Part shown: one piece after another, positions 7,825 through 14,563 of the stretch
Layout: each line of letters begins with the position of its first letter
How positions within the stretch are numbered: position 1 is the stretch's first letter
NCBI GenBank assembly: GCA_016215115.1
Contig: JACRLN010000012.1
Location: forward strand, 62,001-126,000
Origin: Nitrospirota bacterium
GTDB lineage: Bacteria > Nitrospirota > Thermodesulfovibrionia > UBA6902
Length of the DNA stretch: 64,000 nucleotides
Direction: 5' to 3'
Program-made: the position numbers and the translations under genes
Notes under the pieces: model-generated
Seen by the model: only the letters and a program-made list of their open reading frames with translations
Told to the model about the DNA's origin: nothing
The model's database searches: none

Positions 7825-9636
7825 TTATCCCTGGATACAGTCGAAGTGTCTGATGTTGCCGTCATAATCGCCTGATATTATTTCAATTATTCCGTTATTC
7901 ATGATCAGGAAGGGAGAACTGTGGTTTTGCATTCTGATCTCATGGAGAAAATCTCTTTCAAGAAAAACAAGGTTATTGAGATCAATGGAAGATTTGTCCC
8001 CCTCATGCAATTGCGCGATATATGTTCTTATCTTCCCGTCCTCCTGGCCGACAAAAAGATAAAGAGTGTTTTTATCCCTGATAACAGCCGGTGTTGAAAA
8101 ACCTTTGACCTGTATATTATCGAACAGCCCTGTAAGCGGTTCCCATACAGGCAGACCGTCAATTATTTCTTTAATTTTATATACATAAATTTTTCCGTCA
8201 TCGGCGCCTGTGAGAAGCTCCCATTTCCCGTCATTATCAATATCATAAATGGCTGGGGTGCTGTGATATTTTTTCCGCAAACCTTTAAAAAATTTTTTTT
8301 CTTCCCTCCATGAAGGTATATCTGCCGAACCGTAGTTAATAAATGCCTTTATATCGCCGTTGCTTTCTCCGGTAATAAGGAGGTCCTTACCGTTCCAATC
8401 CGTAAAAACTCCGCGTGAAAATCCCGATACCTTTATATTACCAAGATATCCTTTTCTCTCTTTCCAGGGCAGTTGCCCGGGTTCATTTCTAAACTCATAA
8501 AGCCTTAATTTGCCATCCATATTTCCGACAACCATATAAAGCCTGTTTCCAATAAAAGACATTGTCGGGGCGCAGGCAGGACCTGCAAATATCCTGTTGT
8601 TGAATAATTCCTGGTTTTTTTCCCAAATGGTGAAATCTTTCTTCTTGTTTTCATAATATGTAAGGACGCCGTCTCCGTCAGCCAGTACAAGGTCGAAACG
8701 GGTCTTGTCGAGAAGATTAGTAAAGGCCGGAGATAAAAACCTCTTTGCAGACAGATCAGCCGTTATATTTTTTGCTGAAATCTTATTATTCCCTTTTTCT
8801 AATTCAAACATGTAAAGCTTTCCCAATGAAGTTCCTATTGTCAGAATAACCTTGTCTTTCAATTTTAAAGCAGAAGGAACAGCATACTTATCAAAGGACT
8901 TTTTAAGCAGAATAGACTTGTCACGTACAAACCTGATGTTCTTACCGGTCGAAATATTTTTAAAAAAGAATATCTCCCCTTCGGAGTTGCCTGCTATTAT
9001 GTCGGGGATTCCGTCAAAATTGTAATCAACTATTGTTACAGCTGCGTCATTCCCGATTTTTATATCCGTCCCCTCAAGCTTCACCCATTTTGGAGCATCC
9101 ATTGAACCGGAATTTTTAAAAAACAAAAGCCTGCCGGAATCAGATGAAAAACCGCCGGTGCCGACAACGATTTCCACCTTTCCATCCCTGTCAATATCAC
9201 CAACCGCAGGATCTGAAAAGGCGCCTGTGCTGATGCCGTCGAAATATCCTTCTACAGGCTTCCAGTAACGTACTTGGGCATCTCCCGAATTCTGGTATAA
9301 ATAAAGCAACCCGTTTTTACCGCCAACTATCATATCTGCCAAGCCGTCGCCGTTCATATCAAAAAACGCGGGCTTGATAAAAGGAATAACCTTCATACCG
9401 CTTATATTGAAATTTGTGTCCGTATTCTCCTCACAGCGCATTGTGCGGATTTTGTCGGACTTTTTATCTTCTTGCGCTATTTCTTCTTTTTTAGGTGATC
9501 CCGTCTTTTTTTCAGCTTCCGTTTCCTTTTTAACAGGAACTGAAACCGTGGGTCTTTCTTTTTGTACGGCACATGAGGCGATAAAGACAGCGGCGAGAAG
9601 AAAGATGAAATGCTTATATTCTGAAATCTTCAACAT
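7825..9636 (-). CDS. VCBS/FG-GAP repeat lipoprotein
   Basis: A 603-residue lipoprotein. The N-terminus MLKISEYKHFIFLLAAVFIA precedes a lipobox Cys (IASCAVQ), followed by a Lys/Glu-rich linker of about 40 residues. The rest is a beta-propeller-like array of VCBS/FG-GAP units with Asp-rich calcium-binding loops: DMNGDGLADMIVG, DIDRDGKVEIVVG, DYNFDGIPDIIAG and DIDNDGKWELLTG. Such proteins are usually outer-membrane-associated and bind ligands or partner proteins. No Shine-Dalgarno sequence precedes the ATG; a strong terminator hairpin belonging to the upstream ompA-like gene ends 15 bp before it. Confidence 0.88.
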   Translation of the reverse strand: MLKISEYKHFIFLLAAVFIASCAVQKERPTVSVPVKKETEAEKKTGSPKKEEIAQEDKKSDKIRTMRCEENTDTNFNISGMKVIPFIKPAFFDMNGDGLADMIVGGKNGLLYLYQNSGDAQVRYWKPVEGYFDGISTGAFSDPAVGDIDRDGKVEIVVGTGGFSSDSGRLLFFKNSGSMDAPKWVKLEGTDIKIGNDAAVTIVDYNFDGIPDIIAGNSEGEIFFFKNISTGKNIRFVRDKSILLKKSFDKYAVPSALKLKDKVILTIGTSLGKLYMFELEKGNNKISAKNITADLSAKRFLSPAFTNLLDKTRFDLVLADGDGVLTYYENKKKDFTIWEKNQELFNNRIFAGPACAPTMSFIGNRLYMVVGNMDGKLRLYEFRNEPGQLPWKERKGYLGNIKVSGFSRGVFTDWNGKDLLITGESNGDIKAFINYGSADIPSWREEKKFFKGLRKKYHSTPAIYDIDNDGKWELLTGADDGKIYVYKIKEIIDGLPVWEPLTGLFDNIQVKGFSTPAVIRDKNTLYLFVGQEDGKIRTYIAQLHEGDKSSIDLNNLVFLERDFLHEIRMQNHSSPFLIMNNGIIEIISGDYDGNIRHFDCIQG

Positions 9637-9642
9637 GTTAAT

Positions 9643-9686
9643 AAAAAGATACGGCAGAAGTTGAAACTTTCTTCAACTTCTGCCGT
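9643..9686 (-). terminator. rho-independent terminator of the OmpA-family gene
   Basis: Perfect 15-bp inverted repeat (9651-9665 and 9672-9686; arm ACGGCAGAAGTTGAA) with a 6-nt loop. On the minus strand it is followed by ATCTTTTT, a T-tract. It lies 45 bp after the OmpA-family stop and only 15 bp before the start codon of the downstream lipoprotein gene. Confidence 0.85.
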
Positions 9687-9731
9687 TAGATCCGTCAATT
9701 AAAATTTACAAAGCACTTCTCTATTATACGC

Positions 9732-10790
9732 TTAATTCGTAATTACAACAAAGTGTACCCTTCTGTTGGTCTTAGCCTCTGTTGAGTTTTTGTTCTTTGG
9801 TGTAGGGATTTCAGGCATGGCCAGCCTCGTTTCACCATAAGCGATTGTGGTCATGCTATCTGGAGATATGCCCCCTTCCTTCATCAGATACTCCTTAACG
9901 GCATTTGCCCTTCTTTCGCTCAATCTGAGGTTGTAATCATCCTGCCCGTGTGCACAGGTATGCCCTTCTATACGGACTTTGATCCCGGGATTTTCTTTCA
10001 TGGACTGTATATTCTTTTTCAGTATTCCCTTCGCTTCCTCTGTTAGAGTCGCCTTATCAAAATCAAAATGAATATCCTCAAGTACAACAACCTTCGTCTC
10101 CTTTACAGGCGGCGGCGGTGGTGGTGCAACAGGTGCAGGAGGCGGTGGTGGTGCAACAGGTGCAGGAGGCGGCGGTGGTGGTGCAACAGGTTCCGGGGCT
10201 TTAGGCTGAGGAGCAACCGGTTCTGGTGCAGGCGCCGGAACTGCCTTTTTCTCCCCTCCGAATAAAAATGTAAGCCCTACTGTATAAATTACATTATATT
10301 TTGGATCATCTGTAATAATATGCCTGATGTCACCGCGAATTGCTAAATTCTCTGTTAAAAAATACTTGATGCCGGCTCCGTAATTAAATAAAGGGTCCGA
10401 CCCTCTTTCATCAGTATCACCAGAAATTCTGACTGCTCCCACACCTGCAGAAAGATAGGGAACCAGTTTTTTCTCAGGCATAAAATGATAGATAGCATCC
10501 AGCCGGTAAAGATATGCCTTTACATCTTCTCCGTCTGAAGAGTCTGCATTTGAATCTGTATCAACATAATTAAAATTACCTTCAACTCCCCAATTTTCAG
10601 TAAAATTATAACCCAATCCTATTCCATAAGTTATGTCATTCTCAATATGCTGACCTCCCTGAAAAACATAACCTCCTATGTTAGGATTGAGGGAAACCGA
10701 TCCTTGCCTGATCTGGCTCATTCCGTTTACTGCAAAAAAAGTCAGCAAGAATACCATTGCTAAAGCACCGCACTTCATAATACTTTTCAT
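9732..10790 (-). CDS. OmpA-family outer membrane protein
   Basis: About 352 residues from the ATG at 10790, chosen because it follows AAAGGAAAA and starts a clean signal peptide (MKSIMKCGALAMVFLLTFFA...); a longer frame to 10880 adds no plausible sequence. Parts in order: signal peptide, an eight-strand-type beta-barrel (FQGGQHIENDITYGIGLGYN, GVEGNFNY, YLSAGVGAVR), a long Pro/Ala linker (repeats of APVAPPPPP), and a C-terminal OmpA peptidoglycan-binding domain (IHFDFDKATL, NLRLSERRANAVKEYL, NRRVHFVV). The usual GHTD of the OmpA domain reads GHTCAHG here. It probably anchors the outer membrane to the cell wall. Confidence 0.9.
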   Translation of the reverse strand: MKSIMKCGALAMVFLLTFFAVNGMSQIRQGSVSLNPNIGGYVFQGGQHIENDITYGIGLGYNFTENWGVEGNFNYVDTDSNADSSDGEDVKAYLYRLDAIYHFMPEKKLVPYLSAGVGAVRISGDTDERGSDPLFNYGAGIKYFLTENLAIRGDIRHIITDDPKYNVIYTVGLTFLFGGEKKAVPAPAPEPVAPQPKAPEPVAPPPPPPAPVAPPPPPAPVAPPPPPPVKETKVVVLEDIHFDFDKATLTEEAKGILKKNIQSMKENPGIKVRIEGHTCAHGQDDYNLRLSERRANAVKEYLMKEGGISPDSMTTIAYGETRLAMPEIPTPKNKNSTEAKTNRRVHFVVITN

Positions 10791-11105
10791 GTAAATTTTC
10801 CTTTCTTTTTTTATGATCTCAACACATGGTTGCTGTTTAAAGATTTCTTTCGTACTACTATAAAAAAATACTGCATACAAATTCAGTCGTTATAGTTATT
10901 TCTTGAATGGCTTCTTTAAAGTTCTTTAACCCTTGACAATAATTTAAGAAGCTTTTTTAAATGTACTTCAGTTAAGATTTTCCTGAAAATTATTAGATTG
11001 CTTATATCTTTTATCATAAAAAAATATCTTTGTCAAAAAAAACTCAGAATATATTATTCTCATTTACAAGCTATAATATGGGTACTTATAGTATTGGAAG
11101 GAACC
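10791..11105. other. intergenic region between divergent OmpA and DUF3786 genes
   Basis: About 315 AT-rich bases without a convincing gene. On the plus strand a TATAAT at 11072-11077 lies 28 bp before the DUF3786 start and may be its -10; no good -35 is seen. TTGACA occurs at 10933-10938 without a well-placed -10. A purine-rich stretch on the minus strand just above 10790 is the ompA ribosome-binding site. Confidence 0.5.
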
Positions 11106-11855
11106 ATGAATCCTCTCGATGTTTATAAAAAACTCCCCCGCAAGAACTGCGGAAAATGTTCTGCGGGAACCTGCATGGCTTTCGCAGTTCAATTTTTGAG
11201 GAAGATGATTTTAACATCTGAATGCACTGAACTCGATGAGCAGGGTAAGCAGGAAATCGATGTCATGCTGTCTGACACCGGCGACTGGATGGAAAGACGG
11301 CTTCAGGAGCTTTTCAATGAGATATCACGGATAAATTTTTCGAATGTTGCAGAGGGCCTCGGGGCAGTTGCTGAAGGTGATTTTCTGAAAATCCGGTACA
11401 TGGGAAAAGATGTAGTCGTCACCCCTTCAGAGTTTAAGGAAGAATTAACTATTTGGGACAAGCTCCTCATTCTTATGTATATAAAAAATGCGGGGAGTAG
11501 TCTCCTTTCAGGCAAGTGGGTTGCGTTCAGAGATTTGAAAGACGGATTAATCCGTGCGGAAAGTTTTCACGAAGCGTGTGAACTGTCTCTTGCAAGGATG
11601 TTCGGTAATAATCCGGATGGCTTTCTTCAGAAATTGACCGTATTGGGAGCACAGGATATATCAGGTTTTTCAGCTAAACACAGCCTCGTAGTTTATCCCC
11701 TGCCTAAAATCCCCTTTCTTGTCCTTCTCTGGCCGGGGGATGAGGAGTTTGAACCTGACTGCAAGATACTCTTTGATTCTACAGTGACGGAGTTTCTTGA
11801 CGTTGAGGCGCTGCTTTATTTGGGAATGGCACTGGTCAGGGCACTGAAGATCTGA
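11106..11855 (+). CDS. DUF3786 protein with N-terminal Fe-S motif
   Basis: About 249 residues. The start at 11106 is chosen because GGAAGGAAC lies just upstream and the conserved protein begins there (MNPLDVYKKLPRKNCGKCSA); the longer frame to 10998 adds only AT-rich sequence. The N-terminus carries a Cys motif NCGKCSAGTCMAFA, as in the 4Fe-4S domain of corrinoid/Fe-S proteins of the Wood-Ljungdahl pathway. The C-terminal part is the DUF3786 domain (VVYPLPKIPFLVLLWPGDEE), common in anaerobic Deltaproteobacteria and Nitrospirota. Its function is unknown; a redox or corrinoid-related role is only suggested by the motif. Confidence 0.85.
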   Translation: MNPLDVYKKLPRKNCGKCSAGTCMAFAVQFLRKMILTSECTELDEQGKQEIDVMLSDTGDWMERRLQELFNEISRINFSNVAEGLGAVAEGDFLKIRYMGKDVVVTPSEFKEELTIWDKLLILMYIKNAGSSLLSGKWVAFRDLKDGLIRAESFHEACELSLARMFGNNPDGFLQKLTVLGAQDISGFSAKHSLVVYPLPKIPFLVLLWPGDEEFEPDCKILFDSTVTEFLDVEALLYLGMALVRALKI

Positions 11856-11877
11856 CTAAAGAAAAATCGGCGCATAC

Positions 11878-13203
11878 TTACCTTTCCAATTTTTTCTGAA
11901 TGTCAGCAACAGGGGTGAAGATGAACTTCTTGCCCTCTTTTCGCATCTCAAGTAGTCCCATATCTCTCAGGCCGAGCAAATCCGTGCGCGCAGTCTGATA
12001 CGTCACACCATGAATGTTGGAGTGAGTCTCTATCGTAAAAAGCTCTTGAGGCTTTTCAATCGCATCGGCAAGCAGTGTGCGCTGCCTCAGGTTTAATCCC
12101 GGGTAACTCGCGGCAAAACGGAATGCATGTCTTTTTTCTTTCTGTTTTCTTTCAATGTATTCATTTAGTTTCTCTATCGCCTTATGTATTGCCTTGAGGT
12201 TATATACGATGAAGTATGTGGCGTCGTTATCATCGATTTCGGAATAAAGAAATGATCTGTAGTACTGGGTCCGCGCGCTAAGGATCGCGGTGGACACCGA
12301 AAGGTATTCGAAAAGCCAATAACGGTTCTTGAGCATGTACCAATAAAAGAGCGCCCTTGCAGTACGTCCATTGCCGTCCATGAAAGGATGCACATATGCA
12401 ACCCAGAAATGAAGCAGTATCCCCTTTACAATAGGATTGACAAATTCGTCCTCCCTGTCGCTGTTTGCATAATCGCAAAGCCCTTTCATCAGAGCGTGTA
12501 CAGCATCTGCCTTGGGCGGGACATGGAGAACTGTTTGCACGTCACTGTCAAAAACATGTATCTCTTCGTCATCAGGAGTTCTGAATCTGCCTGCCCATGA
12601 TGGGTCATCAAGAGTATTAACGGTCATGCCGGCGTGAATATTTTGTATCAGCTCTATCGAAAGCGGCTCGGCCAAATGCTTCTTTATCATCTGCATCGAC
12701 AGATAATTATTGTATATCATTTGCTCCGAGCGGTCCTTCGGTTTTCTGCCTGTCCTGAGCATTTCTTTAGCAACAACCCTTGTGGTGACCGCACCCTCGA
12801 TCTGACTTGAGGATATTGCCTCATCAACTAATGACCTGATTAAATATCTCCGCTTTTCGTCGGCATGCACCGATGGGTCATCTACAAGAATAGACCCGCC
12901 TGCCTGCTGGTCTATAAAATGACTTTCCCGAAGTATACAATCCGGAAGCCAGTAACCAAATGGATTCCCTTTTGAATCAGTAAGAGCTATATATCTTGTT
13001 TGAACAACTCTCGACAATTTAAGTATGACCCATGCCGCCTCGGTTGTTACACCTTCCGGCACAGGTTGGTGCTTCAGTTCATCCCAATACATATATTCGC
13101 TGTTTGCCTTTTTAACTAAATCCTTAGTCTTACGCGCCAGATCAGGAGTTATAGGTTGTTCTAATATTCCGTCACAAGATGGCGCCTTTTCCGGTATTTT
13201 CAA
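11878..13203 (-). CDS. Fic family protein with C-terminal winged helix
   Basis: A 441-residue Fic protein. The catalytic motif HPFMDGNGRTARALF matches HxFxDGNGRxxR, so AMP- or nucleotide-transfer activity is expected. An N-terminal auto-inhibitory motif SSQIEGA fits [ST]xxxE[GN] (class II Fic). The C-terminus is a winged-helix domain (YQTARTDLLGLRDMGLLEMR) of the kind found in Fic proteins that bind DNA. The ATG at 13203 follows GGAGGTAAC. Upstream a TTGACA-N17-TAAAAT promoter is overlaid by a perfect 13-bp inverted repeat and further TTAGTAG boxes, so autoregulation through the winged helix is a fair inference. No separate toxin partner is seen. Confidence 0.92.
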   Translation of the reverse strand: MKIPEKAPSCDGILEQPITPDLARKTKDLVKKANSEYMYWDELKHQPVPEGVTTEAAWVILKLSRVVQTRYIALTDSKGNPFGYWLPDCILRESHFIDQQAGGSILVDDPSVHADEKRRYLIRSLVDEAISSSQIEGAVTTRVVAKEMLRTGRKPKDRSEQMIYNNYLSMQMIKKHLAEPLSIELIQNIHAGMTVNTLDDPSWAGRFRTPDDEEIHVFDSDVQTVLHVPPKADAVHALMKGLCDYANSDREDEFVNPIVKGILLHFWVAYVHPFMDGNGRTARALFYWYMLKNRYWLFEYLSVSTAILSARTQYYRSFLYSEIDDNDATYFIVYNLKAIHKAIEKLNEYIERKQKEKRHAFRFAASYPGLNLRQRTLLADAIEKPQELFTIETHSNIHGVTYQTARTDLLGLRDMGLLEMRKEGKKFIFTPVADIQKKLER

Positions 13204-13267
13204 TGTGTTACCTCCAAATACTAATTTGACATTAATTAGTAGAAAATTAGTAGTTATTCGTATAAAT

Positions 13268-13310
13268 GTAACTACTAATAAATTTTATATTAGTAGTTAC
13301 ATTATGTCAA
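13268..13310 (-). promoter_or_regulatory. fic promoter with palindromic operator
   Basis: On the minus strand TTGACA (13310-13305), a 17-bp spacer, then TAAAAT (13287-13282). A perfect inverted repeat GTAACTACTAATA (13268-13280) / TATTAGTAGTTAC (13288-13300), with 7 bp between arms, covers the -10 and spacer. Extra TTAGTAG-like boxes lie at 13236-13242, 13247-13253 and about 13315-13339. Confidence 0.75.
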
Positions 13311-13496
13311 GCTCTTACTAATTTTACAATATTTAGTAGATTGTGCTTTGGGGTTGTTGCTTTTTGATGTGCGTATCGCTTTGCTAAGCAGTCATTCTGT
13401 ACTTGAGGCGGAATACAGTCCTTTTGAACTTCCGCGCTTATGCTTTATTTGCCATTGACAACCGGAGGTCTTTAAGGATTCGGCAATATTATTATC

Positions 13497-13796
13497 TTAG
13501 CCATACGCAAAAAGATAAGCTCTGACACAAATAATCACATAATCCCCGATCAGATTATCGAGTTTAGTACCCAGTGGAACCGGATTTTTCTTTGAAAGGG
13601 TTTTGACTTGAATCAGAACCTTTCGTAATGCGTTCTGACTATACAATAGAATATCTATTCCCTTAGCATTTCTTGCAGTGGGCATCACATTCCATCCAAA
13701 CAAGGAAAGCTTGTAGCACACGTAGTAAAGACCAATATTGCCAATAGTCTGACTCGTTACAATATTCATAGGAAACTTAGTCCTCATTCTAGTCAT
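13497..13796 (-). CDS. truncated PD-(D/E)XK-like protein
   Basis: A short protein of about 99 residues from an ATG at 13796 (the open frame extends to 13865, but the extra residues look non-coding). Residues GNIGLYYVCYKLSLFGWNVM, then GIDILLYS and VLIQVKT resemble a restriction-endonuclease-like fold with the D...QxK core. The sequence stops soon after GDYVIICVRAYLFAYG, earlier than I would expect for this kind of protein, so the C-terminus may be lost by frameshift or deletion. No restriction or methylase partner is adjacent. The active-site assignment is tentative. Confidence 0.45.
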   Translation of the reverse strand: MTRMRTKFPMNIVTSQTIGNIGLYYVCYKLSLFGWNVMPTARNAKGIDILLYSQNALRKVLIQVKTLSKKNPVPLGTKLDNLIGDYVIICVRAYLFAYG

Positions 13797-13996
13797 TTTA
13801 TCTTTATGCCGAACAGATATTCGACGGAAAGATTGATATTGAATATGCCTCCTATTGCATAGCACAATATTGAAAAATATTTATATCGAAGAGCGTAAAA
13901 TAAGTTTACTTAAGGGCAGGAGAGAAAGGCAAGAATAAAATTAAATGATTTGGCATTACTTATGAACTACTTATTAATAGCATGAAGTATTTAAAG

Positions 13997-14542
13997 CTAT
14001 TCCTTCTTCGTCCCCACGAACATGTCTTTCTTGTCCCCGAAGAAGACATTAAATGTAGTGAGTGAGCCATAACAGCGTGATATGTATTGCTGGAGATTTA
14101 CCTTTTCACTATCTGTAAGTTTTTCAGAAGCATTAATATTCTGCTCAAGGACCCGGAGTTGATTGCGGACCATAATGATTTTATGGAAAAAGGTTTCGAT
14201 GGGTACAGACTTTTCCTGCATCCCTTCTTTACCGGGTTTCAGGACCAGCTCCCCCCCAATCCATTTATCAACTATGGCAGTTACACCTATTAACCCTTCT
14301 TCCAGTAAAACCTCGCGAATGGCGTCTTTTAATGCATTGATATCCATACCTTGCTCCTCTGTACATTGTTCCCGCTGTTGATCCGGCGGATCGGACAATT
14401 CGGTTTCCGCTTCTGTTTCCGTAAAATATTTCACGCCGGCCTTAATAAAGTTCACAACTAAACGCTCATTCTCTATATGAACTACTTTGCCGGTCCCGAA
14501 GATCTTATGATAGACAACTCTTCCGGTGTAAAACTCTTCCAT
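13997..14542 (-). CDS. hypothetical protein with Tudor/SH3-like N-terminus
   Basis: A 181-residue protein of unknown function. The first 40 residues (YTGRVVYHKIFGTGKVVHIE) resemble the small Tudor/SH3-like barrel at the C-terminus of UvrD/PcrA helicases or in CarD-type proteins, which bind RNA polymerase. The middle is acidic and Gln-rich; the C-terminal half is predicted helical (KLTDSEKVNLQQYISRCYGS). It lies 21 bp after the M1-ChaN-PDZ gene on the same strand and is probably in the same transcript. An RNAP- or nucleic-acid-binding role is speculative. Confidence 0.6.
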   Translation of the reverse strand: MEEFYTGRVVYHKIFGTGKVVHIENERLVVNFIKAGVKYFTETEAETELSDPPDQQREQCTEEQGMDINALKDAIREVLLEEGLIGVTAIVDKWIGGELVLKPGKEGMQEKSVPIETFFHKIIMVRNQLRVLEQNINASEKLTDSEKVNLQQYISRCYGSLTTFNVFFGDKKDMFVGTKKE

Positions 14543-14563
14543 AAAATTTTACTTCCTGCCTCT

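Noticed and set aside
10068-10265. Arg/Trp/Cys-rich open frame opposite the OmpA-family gene
   Set aside because: It is the antisense reading of the Pro/Ala-rich linker codons, not a gene.
10791-10880. N-terminal extension of the OmpA-family protein
   Set aside because: The ATG at 10790 has a ribosome-binding site and begins a signal peptide; the extension would put 30 polar residues before it.
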